Of a stretch of DNA of 36,578 nt, positions 1 to 11,784 are shown in pieces; position 1 is the first letter of the stretch, and each line of letters opens with the position of its first letter. Origin of the DNA: Pelargonium nanum (Eukaryota; Streptophyta; Magnoliopsida; Geraniales; Geraniaceae); contig JAYMTF010000435.1 in the NCBI GenBank assembly GCA_036897485.1, forward strand, positions 1-36,578. Direction: 5' to 3'. Under the pieces are notes generated by a model. It searched no databases and had not been told where the DNA came from. It saw only the letters and a program-made list of their open reading frames with translations. The translations under genes and the position numbers were made by a program.

Positions 1-58
1 CCCCCGCAAATTCAATCACCCCCCCCCCCACCGCCACCAAAATTACCCTCCCCAAGCC

Positions 59-2377
59 ATGCGAATCCGAACAATCTCTTCTGGGTTCTCCTCAAAATCC
101 TCGCTTTTCTCTCTCCTTCTCCTCCTCCTCTCCACCATCGCATCTGGGTTCGGATCCATGGGACCCATCTCCGCCGCCTTCGGCGACAACGGTTTCTTCT
201 GCGCCATCGACGCCAGCGGGAAACAGGACGTGATCTGCTGGGGCAAGAACACGTCCTCAGCTCCATCTTCTTCGTCTTCGTCGGGCTCTAATTCTTACTT
301 CAGTAACGTCCCGGAAATGGCCGCTCTGTCCGGCGGCGAAGGTTTTCTCTGCGGCATTTTGTCGAACACCTCGCAGGCGTATTGCTGGAGCTCCTCTGGC
401 TCCACCGGAGATCTCATCCCCTCCGTCTACCGAACCACCGCCTACTCCCACATCGCCGCCGGAAAGAACCACGTCTGCGCGATCAGAGGATCTTACTACT
501 CCGATCACGACTCCGGCACCGTCGATTGCTGGGAGATTGTCGCCGTCAACACCTCTTCCCGGAGTGCTCTGTTTTTGGACCAAACAATCAACACGCTCGT
601 CTTCAAGAAGGTCGTCTCCGGCGACGGTTTCAGCTGCGGCGGCGTCAGGGAAGGAGGCATTATCTGTTGGGGACCCAATTCGTCGCGACTGGTGGTTTCC
701 GATGTCTCCGATGATTTTGTGGCTTTAGCTTCCGGGAGAGACTCTGTTTGTGGGATTTCAGGATCGTCGCGACAAGCCAAATGTTGGGGCAATATTGTAA
801 ATAACTCGTTTGTTGCTCCTCCTGATGGGATCAGATTCGTGTCACTCTCAGCTGGAGCTCACCATTTTTGTGGAATCCGAGAAGATAATCATGGGATTGA
901 ATGTTGGGGAAGCTTGAGCTTCAATTCCTCTTCAGTTCCAAAAAATTCTGGGTTCATGGCTATTGCTTCCTCTGATTCCACAACTTGTGGTATCAGAGAA
1001 GATGATTTGGTTCTTGATTGTTGGTTCACTGATGAGCCTGATTTTGACCCTCCTTTGGAATTGTGCAGCCCTGGTCTCTGCACTGCTGGTTCTTGTGCCC
1101 AAGGAGAGTTTGCTTTCAATGCAAGCATCCTCCACGAGGCGGATTTGACGAATCTCTGTGCCCGTAAAGATTTGACAATGTGCTCGCCTTGCGGGTTCAA
1201 TTGCTCTCAAGGCTTCTTCTTGTCGAGTCCTTGTACTCAAAATTCTGATAGAGTGTGCACAGCTTGCTCTCTCTGCCAGAACAGCTCTTGTTGGGACATT
1301 TGTGGGATTCAAGAATCCCCCGAGATGAGGCGGACGCATCTCCACCAGCTGCACCGGTTCGTGCTCATAATTGGATCTTCTGCAGCGGGTTTCGTGTTGA
1401 TTCTGATATGCTGGTGCGTGCTCCCTCGCGTGGTGGCGTCTAGGAAAGAGGATGGCGCGAAGAAGCAGTTCAAGTCTTGCATAGGGAAGCCGGATTTGGA
1501 AACCGAGGTTAATGTTGATACACTGCCTCGCCTGTCCACGGCTACTAGTCTTGGATCAGCTCAAATTTTCAGGCTTTCGGAGCTGAAAGATGCTACGAAT
1601 GGATTCAAAGAGTTCACCGAGCTTGGTAGGGGAAGCTATGGTTTCGTTTACAAGGCTGTTCTCGCGGATGGGAAGCAAGTTGCTGTGAAGAGGGCTAATG
1701 CGGCCACAATTATCCACTCTAACAATCGAGACTTTGAAATGGAGCTGGAGATACTTTGCAGGATCCGGCATTGCAATATTGTGAACTTGTTAGGTTACTG
1801 CTCGGAAATGGGGGAGAGGTTGCTTGTTTACGAGTATATGCCCCATGGAACGCTTCATGATCATCTCCACGGAGGCCTTTCTCCGCTGAATTGGAGCCTT
1901 AGGCTCAAGATTTGTATGCAGGCTGCAAAAGGCCTCGAGTACCTTCACAAGGAACTTGAGCCTCCTGTTGTCCATCGCGACGTTAAGTGCTCAAACATTC
2001 TTTTGGACTCTGAATGGGGAGCGAGGATAGCAGATTTCGGGCTTCTTACCTCAAATGACAAAGATCTTAGCGGGGACTTGGGTGGCGATGTTTATGACTT
2101 TGGGGTAGTACTACTCGAGATTCTCAGTGGAAGGAAAGCTTATGACCGAGATTACACGCCTCCAAGCATACTTGAATACGCGGTGCCCTTAATTAAGCAA
2201 GGCAAAGCAGCTGCGATCATTGATAGATATGTTGCTCTTCCAAGAAACGTCGAGCCTTTGCTTAAACTTGCTGATATAGCAGAATTGTGTGTAAGAGAGA
2301 ATGCTAGCGAGCGTCCCACTATGTCAGATGTGGCATCCGGGTTGGAGCAAATAGTGAAAGACGGGCTGATCTTGTAG
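59..2377 (+). CDS. CCR1: CRINKLY4-related receptor-like kinase (CCR1/CCR2 type), activation segment deleted
   Basis: Single open frame of 772 codons without introns. It would be a plasma-membrane receptor-like kinase of the CRINKLY4 family. A hydrophobic signal peptide (about residues 10-30) is followed by seven crinkly repeats, each with a C-x-I...CWG pattern, predicted to form an extracellular beta-propeller. Next come a Cys-rich TNFR-like region (about 336-418), one membrane span (about 434-456) and a kinase domain (from about 510). Visible kinase residues are the Gly-rich loop GRGSYGFVY (523-531), K544, E562, HRD (639-641) and DFG (659-661). DFG is followed only 18 residues later by the subdomain IX Asp of DVYDFG (D677), so the activation loop and the APE motif are missing. 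From family knowledge, Arabidopsis CRR1/CRR2 (CCR1/CCR2) share this deletion and length, which favours them over CCR3, CCR4 or ACR4. The ATG at 59 directly precedes the signal peptide. A possible poly(A) signal AATAAA lies at 2638. The choice between CCR1 and CCR2 rests on synteny with the neighbouring LOG2-type gene. Confidence 0.93.
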   Translation: MRIRTISSGFSSKSSLFSLLLLLLSTIASGFGSMGPISAAFGDNGFFCAIDASGKQDVICWGKNTSSAPSSSSSSGSNSYFSNVPEMAALSGGEGFLCGILSNTSQAYCWSSSGSTGDLIPSVYRTTAYSHIAAGKNHVCAIRGSYYSDHDSGTVDCWEIVAVNTSSRSALFLDQTINTLVFKKVVSGDGFSCGGVREGGIICWGPNSSRLVVSDVSDDFVALASGRDSVCGISGSSRQAKCWGNIVNNSFVAPPDGIRFVSLSAGAHHFCGIREDNHGIECWGSLSFNSSSVPKNSGFMAIASSDSTTCGIREDDLVLDCWFTDEPDFDPPLELCSPGLCTAGSCAQGEFAFNASILHEADLTNLCARKDLTMCSPCGFNCSQGFFLSSPCTQNSDRVCTACSLCQNSSCWDICGIQESPEMRRTHLHQLHRFVLIIGSSAAGFVLILICWCVLPRVVASRKEDGAKKQFKSCIGKPDLETEVNVDTLPRLSTATSLGSAQIFRLSELKDATNGFKEFTELGRGSYGFVYKAVLADGKQVAVKRANAATIIHSNNRDFEMELEILCRIRHCNIVNLLGYCSEMGERLLVYEYMPHGTLHDHLHGGLSPLNWSLRLKICMQAAKGLEYLHKELEPPVVHRDVKCSNILLDSEWGARIADFGLLTSNDKDLSGDLGGDVYDFGVVLLEILSGRKAYDRDYTPPSILEYAVPLIKQGKAAAIIDRYVALPRNVEPLLKLADIAELCVRENASERPTMSDVASGLEQIVKDGLIL

Positions 2378-2671
2378 CTCCCGAGATTGGTTTTGAACGA
2401 TATTTGAATCGATCAAGCAACATAATTTTGGAGCTTCAGTGAGTACTGCTCTTCTGCAACTGTACATTTGTTATAGTAAGATTCTTGTACATGATCTTGG
2501 TTACTCTTTGAACCTTCACAAAGTGAAGTAAATTCAGTTCTTGCAGCACTTGATTATTTCTCTTTTGCAAGCTAATACAATGGATTGAGATGTTTGTGAA
2601 GGAAACTATTCCTTTTGTAGATTGAATTGAATGCTCGAATAAATTCACAAATTTATCGAAAACCTTTGTTT

Positions 2672-2965
2672 CATTGCATTCAATTGCTATCTGGTTTAGT
2701 TCTCTGATAATTTTTGCTCTGATCATTCTTGACTGTATATAATTAGTAGTATTGATAAAGTTGCAGTTCGTTCGCTATTTCAGCTTCAACTTGTTCACAT
2801 TTCACATTTTCTCGCGCGTGTTTTAGTCCTCACATTCCATTGCTATATCTGGTTTAGTTATCTGATAAATTTTGCTCTCATTCTTGACTATTACTAGTAG
2901 TATTGATAAAGTTGCAGTTCGTTCGCTATTTCAGCTTCAACTTGTTCACATTTCTCATTTTCTCG
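2672..2965. repeat. Direct duplication of about 140 bp, two adjacent copies
   Basis: The first copy (about 2672-2814) and second copy (about 2832-2965) share a nearly identical core, including GATAAAGTTGCAGTTCGTTC and a stretch ending near TTTTCTCG. Small indels separate them. It lies just past the likely 3' end of the receptor kinase gene. No terminal inverted repeats are visible, so a simple tandem duplication is the most likely origin. Confidence 0.85.
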
Positions 2966-3207
2966 TCTTTAGGGACAAAACTTAGTACCGAATTCGCTTG
3001 CAAAACCTCTGTCTGTCATGTTCAGGTCAATGGTGGAAGCTAGACATGAGTGACAAGCTACTTTTTGTATTACAAATGTGAAGCTATGGAATCCGAGTCA
3101 TCGGAGCACCAACGGACAAATCTTTGTTTGAAGATGGAAAAAGAAAAGAACTTTCGCTTTATGTGATTCGAAAAAAGGTTGAAAGATCACTAAAACCATA
3201 TTGTTAG

Positions 3208-3735
3208 GCTTTACATATATTATACTCATCACTACCATTCTCTATTTTGTTTCTGTCTTTTTCTTTGCAGCTTGAATCTTAGGTTCACCAAGAAAGACAC
3301 AGGTTCTGGTTGCTTTCTTGAGCTGCATTTGCTATATGCTAAATTGCCAACTCAAAAGGTATGGAAATGAAAGCTTTTTAGCATTGAAATGTGTATAGTT
3401 TCTTGCTTGACATATCTGATGAGTTGTGCACTTGTGTTGTTGCTTCCTCAGTAAAGGTACATTCGGGTCCTGCCATCGTTAGATCGTGACAAAACGAGGC
3501 AACGAGCAAAGCCGAACTGGTTTTTGTTAGGCTTTACATATAACATACTCATCAGTACCATTCTCTTTTTTTTTCCTGTCTCTTTCTTTGCAGCTTGAAT
3601 GTTAGGTTAGCCAAGTTCGTGCACGTAAAGTAGCAAAGAAAGACGCCGGTTCTGGTTGGTTTCTTGAGCTGCATTTGCTTTATGCCAAGTTCAACTCAGA
3701 AGGTATGGAAATGAAAGTTTTTTAGCATTGAACCA
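3208..3735. repeat. Two copies of an exon-like block of about 190 bp
   Basis: Copies at about 3208-3395 and 3528-3735 both run from GTTAGGCTTTACATAT, through a pyrimidine tract ending in TTTCTTTGCAG, to GGTATGGAAATGAAAG and on to TTTTTAGCATTGAA. The part between CAG and GGTATG looks like an exon with intron borders. It is open in one frame in the first copy. In the second copy a short insertion introduces TAG. Confidence 0.75.
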
Positions 3736-6700
3736 AGCTTGAACTTGATTGGTTTTTTTTTTTCTGTATGATCACTCATTCATCACTGTTATGGAATGTA
3801 AATGTATGTATCGGTATTTGTAAAATTCCCACACATACCGAGATCTGACTATTTTGTCACTATCGGTGTATTTTTGCTCTCTCCGGGGTTTTACCTATTA
3901 CAATGTATTTATACTAGAAGAGTGTAGAAACAAATAGGAAACATAGTTACAACTAAAACTGGGGACTTTCCAAATTCTAAGTTTGTCGTAGTGCACGGCC
4001 GTTCACATTCGCTTCTTCTCTTGTTCTGTTATTTCTTTTGAACATCATGCTCCACAATCCTAACATCTCAAGCATTTTATTCACATGTATGTTTGTGTGT
4101 ATATTGAGCATCAATACTTGGTTTTGTTTTTGCTATTTTAGCCAAAATTGTTTGCTGTTTGTTCTCTTGTTTTTGTCCCTTTCATGTTTTTTCTGGTCTC
4201 TAGCCAAAATTATATGGTTTGGAACATTAAGGGTTTTAGTATTTTGTGCATGAATATGATTGTTTTGTTTGGATCATTAGTTTTGGGGAGCTAACCATAT
4301 ATGGTTAAAATTCAAAAAGACAAACAACAAATAATTTGATTATTTAATTAGTAAATAGAACATTAAAACAAAGGACAAATGACAAAAGAAAAGTACTTAA
4401 ATTGTTATATATGCTTCTGTTAGGTACATTTGGGTGGTGGATGAGAGACATATATAGTGGTTGGATTGATTTAGTTTACAATAATAGAGGCAAAAATAAA
4501 AACTCACTTAAATGGTCAATTATCATACATAAACAAATTAAAATTTTGAAACAAGAACAAAAGTAAAGACAAAAAAATCAAATATTTGGTTGTCACTAAA
4601 AAAATGGTATGTTTTCAAATACTAATATTATTTTGCAATTTGTGAGTAGAAGTTCATAAACAACAAAAAGTATATATAAAAAATGACTGAATTTTAATAA
4701 AATAATTTTCAGTTTATTTTTAATTGTAAAAAAATAACTATGAATATTATATCAAATATATAAATATGTATGGATTGATTGGGTTGGGTTGTAAACTTGT
4801 ATGGTTTGATTTTATTGTCTACACAAGAAAATAAGTATCCATTGAGGCCCATATTGAGATCATCAACATTTTTATGCCCATTGTTGACTCCAAACAGTAT
4901 CTGACATCATTTGTAAAAAGCCCATTGATATTTTAGAGCCGGTAATTCGGACCTAAACTCGCAAACTCGACGAAGCTTTATGCGGGTTTGGGTCACCTAA
5001 AATAGATACGACCAATTATTGAGACAAGTTTGGTGTGAGAGAATTGCGGGTCGCGGAAAAACATACATTTTACAAGTATGATATAATAAAATTCGTATCT
5101 TTTGTAGGTCAGTTATAGAGTCGGCATTCAGTATGAAATTTGAATTATCAGATGTAGTTGTTAAAAAGAGTCTACTGTTTATGATTAACAATGTGAAAAT
5201 CAAGTTGAATTATCATATGAAATTAATAAAAGTAACTTTCAAAAAATTATTATTAAAAGTAGAATCAATTTTTTTTTATCAGCAAAAGAAAGTATAACAA
5301 TAACATTATAATCCAAATTGAATTATAAGAGAGATGCAAAACCCTCATTTTGAACTAGCATGGTATCCACCATTAGAGCTACTTAGCTATAAGAGCAAGA
5401 AAATTCAATTGCAAACATATGTCCCATGATATTAACATACTATTAAATAATGTTAAAATAATTTGTCTTAATCATCAATTATTGTAAAGCAGGAAAATTA
5501 ACAGTTATAAAAGTATATTTTAATATAATAAATAATTAAAAATTGGAATGAAGGACATTACATGGTTCTTATAGTATGATATGGTTGAGTGGAGGAGATA
5601 AGAGAGTACCACTAAAATTTCAATAATGGGATTCTTTTGCATTCAACATTCTTTTGTTTTTGTCACCAAAACATCATTACTTGCACACCCAATGTTCTCT
5701 TTGCAAGTGCCACTTACTATTCTCTCTTTGATTTTAATTTTATAATAGTAAAGTAAGAGTTTATTCATATTCGATGGCAGAGTTAGGATTGGATTGTAGT
5801 AGACAGTTGTCTATGTCATCTCTGAGAACTTTATTAAATATTAGGCAAATTATCAACTTTGACAATGAACATTCGAGTACAATGTAATATGATTTCCTAA
5901 TAAAATTAACATAATAGTTTTAATATGTTCACCCCAACCTACATCCTACCTCCGCTATTGTTCATCTCAGTTTACAAGCGCTTAAAGTTTACTTTTGTCC
6001 AAGAATGATAGTACATCATTCAAAATATATGATGCCAATGAATCGTTCCAAGTCATTTGGTCATTGAAAGATAATTTTGGTTACAAATATTGGAATCGTT
6101 GAAACTCACATCAAGTCGCTTACAAACATTTACCCAACCATGATGAAAACTCTTTTGGCATATACCGTCTCTGAGTTCTGTGCTTCCAATATATGGTGAC
6201 AACACCATGCATGAGTGATCCAATAATAAGCACATAATTAACTTCAATTAACGAGCTGACAAATTTTTAACACTATCGTGACCGAGAACAACGCATGGAT
6301 GTAGATGCACTAAGCTCACCAAAGAATGACGCATTCATCCTCTAATTTTGTCCTGAAAGCTTGGCCGATGCCAAATATTACAAACATTGAGATTGTTGAA
6401 ACCAAACAATCTCTGCTTTGTTTTGAACTAATTAAGCTAAAACAAACTATTGGTCTAGATTATTTCTTCTCTTGTGCTAAACTTGTTTGTATGAAAACAA
6501 TTTCAGAAAAGTTATAAATAAAAAATGGAATAAAAGTATTATGCTTAACAACCCTATCAACCTTCTTTGTGTTTCTCCATTCTATTTTCCAAATGTTTAT
6601 ATTTATCTTATTATTGCATTATTTGATAGGTGGGTTGTTCATAAAATTCAAAGGTAGAAATGAGTACATGAAAATTTCTCCATCTTCTAACATCTTGATT

Positions 6701-7867
6701 TAACACAAAACCAACCAAGCCCACCAACTGTTTCATTTATCAACTCAAGTTAGATAATTTTGTTGCTCTAATTTTTATTATATAAAAATAATAAGATTTT
6801 ATTATCCTCCCCCTTGAACTAATTTGATCATTTCTAGTTCACATGACTCAACAAGAATTACTTAGTAAAATATAAAATAAATAAATAAGTAATATATTTA
6901 CAAAATAAATAAGTGTAATTGTTTCATTTGTATTTTCATTCCAAACTAAATGTCTTGTATTCTACCAAGACAGGTTGGGTCAAATAATTTAAGCACTTCA
7001 AATTTTCTTTGAGGTCTCGGAGTGAGTTATTTGAGTTTAAACGAGAGAGCTACTCATGTTGTGTAACTTATCTAATAAAAAAAACATGTCTTGTTTTTCT
7101 TTTTCAAAGATCAAATACGCATAGATTGCCAATAATATCCAACAAAACGGAATAACGAGTTTGATATACTTATGCAGAAGTCAATTATCACCAAAAGAAA
7201 TTAGTTTGTTACAAGAACAACAAATGAGTACAAGGTAAATGTCTTAATTTAACAAAATTATTCCTAACTTTTACTAAATAAAAATTTTGACTTTTTTTAC
7301 AATAGAAATAAATGAACAATTATAAAAACAAATTGCAAAAAACATTTAAAATAATAATAAAAATAAAGCAAACACTTTAGCATAATCTCAGTCTCTCTCT
7401 CCATCATCGGTTTTGGTTTGGGTGGAGCTTTACGGAATTCCATTACAAACCCATCCTTCCACAGATTCTTCCATATCTCTTAATCATCATCTTCTTCACC
7501 ATCTTCTCTTCCAATTTCACATCTCTCTCTGCTTCCTCTGTTCTTCTCTGTTCGTTTTTGTCTCTCTTTAACTCAAATCATCACACGAATCCCAGTTTTT
7601 TTCCACGCGTTAATCGCTACCCACTTCTGGATTTTCCGTTTTCTCTAATGGGTTTCGTTTCATTTTGCTCGCTCTCGTTTGTTTAGATAGAAAATCCTCT
7701 ATCTCAACTCGCCGGAGCATTTCACAGAGCAAAGAGAAAGTAGAAATTTTCTCAAAATTTCAAATTTCTTGACCTGTGATTTGAATTCGGATCCAATCCC
7801 CTCTTAGAATCAAAACCCAAAACACATTTTCCCGTTAAATTAACGAAATTTCCGGTTTCTGAATCAC

Positions 7868-10800
7868 ATGGGTAATATCGGAAGCAGCGGAGCGAACGGC
7901 CGGCGCCGACAAGGGAGCCGACGGAGCCACCCACCTCCGCCGCCTCCAGCCGCTCCACAGCCCGAAATCACGGCGAATCGGTACGTTTTCGCCGCCGCGA
8001 CGCCGTACCCTTCACAGTACCCAAACCCTAACCCTCCACCGTACTACCAGTACCCAGGGTACTATCCTCCGCCGCCACCGACGATGCCGGTGCCGTTACC
8101 GGCGCCGTATGACCACCACCACCGCGGCGGCGGCGCTCACCCCCACATGGACCCAAACTGGGTCGGCGGAAGATACCCATGTCCGGTTATGCAGAACCCT
8201 ACGCCTTATGTTGAGCACCAGAAAGCTGTTACTATTAGAAATGATGTTAATCTCAAAAAAGAAACTCTGAAGCTTGAGCCGGATGAGGAGAATCCTGGGC
8301 AGTTCCTTGTAACTTTCACTTTCGATGCCACGGTTTCGGGAAGGTAAGAGATTGAGCTCAATTTCATGTTTGTATGGTTTCAAATTCTCTTGATTGTGCT
8401 TGCTTTAGTGCTTTTAATGTGTTAGTGTATTGCTAGAGTTAGTGAAAGTGGTTTCATTTAGCTGATATTGATGGACTATTTTGCATAGACACGGGTACTA
8501 AAAACGACGATAGTGCAATTTTTATAAAATCATAGACAGACACGATACGCAAAAAATACGTTCAATTATAACAAATGAAAATTTATATATTAGTGCCTAT
8601 AAGTTACATCAATTCATGCTCGTCAATTTGTTTTAGAGTGTCAAGTTCGTTCAATCAATTTATTTTTAGTAGAAGAAAAACTGGGGGATACGTAAGGTGT
8701 CTAACACGTGTCCTCTTACAAACATTTTTAAAAAATCAGGGGGCACAGTATCCGTAGAGTGTCCAAGTGTCCGTGCATCGTAGTTGATGGATAGTTATCT
8801 GCTCGGTATATGGGTTTGCTTGATATAGGCTGCAGTTTAATGGTTAGAATCAAGTGGTTGGTGTAGGATTGCTTCTTGTAGGAATTTGATGTGTTGGTGA
8901 ATTGAAAGGGTTCATTGATGGAGTATAGATGCTTTTAGGGATTGTACTTTTATGGTTGCTTACTTATGAGCTTTTGAATATTTGGTATAGATTTTTATGG
9001 TTATGTGTTTCAGTATTTGATATATCAAAAGATTCATGCTTCTTCCAAGAGTGAAAAGTGTGCTTTTGTAGACTTTTTGGAAATGGTTACTAGGTCGTGA
9101 AAAGTTGTCGGTGGAGTTAGTGCTCCTTGAATGATGCAATGAAAATAAGGCTGGCTGATTGTGGTTGTTGTCTGCCGTTTCAGAGTTGAGGACACAGAGA
9201 CCTATATGACTTAGTCATCATTACGCGAACTGCTTTATCATTAATATGCTACAACCCACAATTTGCTCATCATATGCTGACATGGTCTCAGCTTGTATGT
9301 TTAAATCTTCAGTTTGCATTATCATTTATTGAACCTTTAGCTTGCAACTCAACATAAGTCACACTTGCTTTGCATGCTGCGATGGGTTCACATAGTTGCA
9401 AGCTTGTTGATGATCTTGTATTATCAATGATTACATTTACTTTCAAGTGAAAGTTTTAGGGGTTCCTTAATTCCTTTGTGTGGACTCAATCTTTAGGTTT
9501 CTAAATTATAAGTATACTTAGAGTACCTCCATGGTTTGATCATGTTCTATGTTTAAGCATTTTGTTTCCTACATTATTAACTCTTCATTGCATTTGAAGT
9601 TTGGCGTCTGAGATATTATCTCTTGTTTAGAAAAAGTGTCAAGCATGTATTAGAATTCTATTCTTACAGTTTTGTTTGTTATGCAAACAGCATCACCATA
9701 ATTTTCTTTGCAAAAGAAGGCGAAGACTGTAACCTTACACCGACGAAGGAAGATGTTCTTGCGCCCGTGACAGTAGATTTTCCACAAGGTCTGGGCCAAA
9801 AGTTCAGACAGCCTTCTGGAACCGGGATAGACTTTTCGATGTTTGAAGAGGCAGAGTTGTTATGTAAAGATGGCGGTGTGGATATATATCCTCTAGCGGT
9901 CAAAGCAGAGGCGTCGCCAGCTAATCAGAATGAATCAGATGGAAACTCAGCATCCGGAACAGGAACTATGAATTCTCAGATAACTCACGCAGTCTTTGTG
10001 AAAGATAAAGGTGAATACCAGGTTAGAGTAATGAAACAGATTCTGTGGGTGAACGGGATGAGGTACGAGCTGCAAGAAATATATGGGATCGGCAATTCAG
10101 TTGAAAATGACTTTGATGGGAACGACCCGGGAAAGGAATGCGTGATTTGCCTGTCGGAGCCACGAGATACAACTGTCCTTCCTTGCCGACACATGGTAAT
10201 TATATATGCTCCCTGATATTATTGCATTATGTTCCAAAATGGTTCCCTTACTATCCATTTTATCCACTTTGTGTCAAATTGGTCCATATTTGGATCTCTG
10301 TTCCAATTTAGTCCCCCTAGTATCAACTTTTGTTCCTAAATGGTCCCTTTAGTGTCTATTGGCACAAAATAGACACAAAAGTCGAATGTGGCTAAATTGG
10401 AACAACAATAAAATTGAGGACCAATTAGACACAATGGATTTTTTAGAAGATTAAATAGGAAGAAAAATCAAACCGGGACCAATTTGGCACAAAATGGGAC
10501 CATTTTGGAACAATTCCCTTTATTATTATCCTAAACATTGTGATAAAATGATGGGTAGCAGAGTAAGCTGTTGTTTCAATACTAATATGATCTCTGTAAA
10601 AGGTTCTCCTAATATGTGAAAGGCTAGTTTCTCATCATGGTTGAAACTTGAAACCAATCCCCACACAGTTACTGGTAGAATCGTTTTCATTGTGGGTTAT
10701 TGATAGTTATCGAACTAATGCCTCTGATTAAATTGCAAAGAACCCCCAAAAAGAAACAAGAACATCTTCAAAAGCGACTCGTTTTATTCAAGTGAGTGAT

Positions 10801-10956
10801 AATATTATCATTAATTGGGTTTTCTCTTTTATGATGCAGTGCATGTGCAGTGGGTGTGCAAAGGTTTTGAGGTTCCAGACGAATCGTTGCCCGATTTGCA
10901 GACAACCAGTTGAGAGGCTTCTGGAGATAAAGGTCAACAATGGCCCCGACGAATGA
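7868..10956 (+). CDS. LOG2: RING E3 ubiquitin ligase, LOG2/LUL family (3 exons)
   Basis: Exons 7868-8343, 9691-10195 and 10840-10956 join to 366 codons (365 aa) with canonical GT-AG introns. The start MGNIGSSG gives an N-myristoylation signal (Gly2). A low-complexity Pro/Tyr/His-rich region (about 20-105) follows. A conserved central region runs from about residue 120, and the exon junction reads [12 protein letters not shown], typical of LUL proteins and MGRN1 relatives. The C-terminal C3HC4 RING has ligands C309, C312, C324, H326, C330, C333, C344 and C347, and is split by the second intron. Family knowledge: LOG2 is a membrane-attached ligase that partners GLUTAMINE DUMPER1 in amino-acid export control, and LUL1-4 are its paralogues. 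Intron 1 (1.35 kb) contains a probable degenerate repeat (about 8484-8785), and intron 2 contains an inverted-repeat element. The adjacent CCR1-type kinase favours LOG2 over LUL1 or LUL2, but the symbol is tentative. Confidence 0.93.
8484..8785. repeat. Probable degenerate interspersed repeat in intron 1 of the RING ligase gene
   Basis: The left end reads AGACACGGGTAC and the right end contains GTGTCCGTGCATCG, which are partly inverted relative to each other. Internal copies of GTGTC and ACACG words are frequent, as in common plant interspersed repeats. The ends are too diverged to define target duplications, so the borders are approximate. Confidence 0.35.
10231..10511. mobile_element. Inverted-repeat MITE-like element in intron 2 of the RING ligase gene
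   Basis: The left end GTTCCAAAATGGTTCCC is the near-exact inverse of the right end GGGACCATTTTGGAAC. Further inside, GGTCC/GGACC and TTTGTGTC/GACACAA words continue the inverse symmetry over much of the element. The intron transcript could therefore fold into a long imperfect hairpin. No transposase or clear target duplication is visible. Confidence 0.7.
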
Positions 10957-11784
10957 TATGGGAAACTAAGCTGTCTCCCATGACTAGCTTCATGTACAGT
11001 CCTTCGTTGTCTTCATTTGCTTTCTCGTTCTTCCCTCGATTTCTTACTGCTTTTTCCAATAATCAGACCGGAAGTTTACTATCTGTAAGCAGTTTGGCAT
11101 GGATAAAATTGATGGCTTTTTGCACCAGAAGATATAAGTGAATCTGTTCTGTATTAATGTGTTGAGTGTTTAAGCAATTCATGGAATTGTTAATAGTTAT
11201 CATTCACTGAATGCATATAATAGTTCAGCAGGTTGATGATGGGCACATTTTTCTATGCATGTAAAATGCTAAATGTCCAAAATTTGTACAAAATGATGTG
11301 GTAGATATATATATCTTATATTTTTGCAGTTTAAAACTAAGTTTCAACGAATAATAATCTAACATATATGATACCACCACGTTCTTGTGATTTTTTTTGG
11401 CACAGAGCATCCGGTTTATAAGATATATTGTATAAGTGGTGTATGATTATGTCAAGTCATTAATAAAATAATTGATGTGACCGTAAAACGGACGAGTAGT
11501 ACATGTGGTTTACCCTCAATATTATCTTATTCAACCATCATTTTTGCTTCAACTTTCAAACATGGCAAATCAACTCCAATTTCAAGACAACAAAAGCAAA
11601 CACAACAATTTTACTGATTACACGAATTTAGCTTAAGAGCCCAACCATAAAGCCACTTACATCTTCATCACATTGGAAGATAGAAACTTAAAACAACATC
11701 AACACTGTCCCACAAACCCTAACAAAGTGCATAACATAATTCAAAGATACGGACAAGACGACACCAAACCATAGTTTCATCAAG
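10957..11784. other. Convergent 3' intergenic region
   Basis: Space between the stop codons of the RING ligase (+) and the methyltransferase-like gene (-). It should hold both 3' UTRs. A fragment beginning AATGCTAAATGTCC at 11265 matches one end of the TIR element at 14049-14354. No gene is seen. Confidence 0.6.
11265..11450. mobile_element. Fragment of the TGTACAAAATTT-family MITE
   Basis: It starts AATGCTAAATGTCCAAAATT and continues TTGTACAAAATGATGTG, closely matching the end of the complete element at 14049-14354. I could not find a second terminus, so this is probably a truncated or diverged copy. The right border is approximate. Confidence 0.45.

Larger units (their letters stand above)
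2378..7380. other. Intergenic, AT-rich, with two local direct duplications
   Basis: Five kilobases between the receptor kinase and the RING ligase. It begins with the kinase gene's 3' end. It contains a roughly 140-bp direct duplication (2672-2814 and 2832-2965) and a second duplicated block of about 190 bp (3208-3395 and 3528-3735), both described separately. Beyond about 4250 it is AT-rich with only short spurious open frames, and I see no gene there. Confidence 0.6.

Noticed and set aside
3780..4065. Possible solo Copia LTR (TGTTATGG... to ...CTAACA)
   Set aside because: The composition resembles a reversed Copia LTR, but the 5-bp flanks atcac and tctca do not match and no internal domain or second LTR is visible.
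4038..4253. 71-codon hydrophobic open frame
   Set aside because: T-rich low-complexity sequence with no family resemblance, splice context or promoter; likely chance.
6053..6517. Short open frames on both strands suggesting a gene remnant
   Set aside because: No recognisable protein similarity, no exon structure, and base composition like the surrounding AT-rich spacer.
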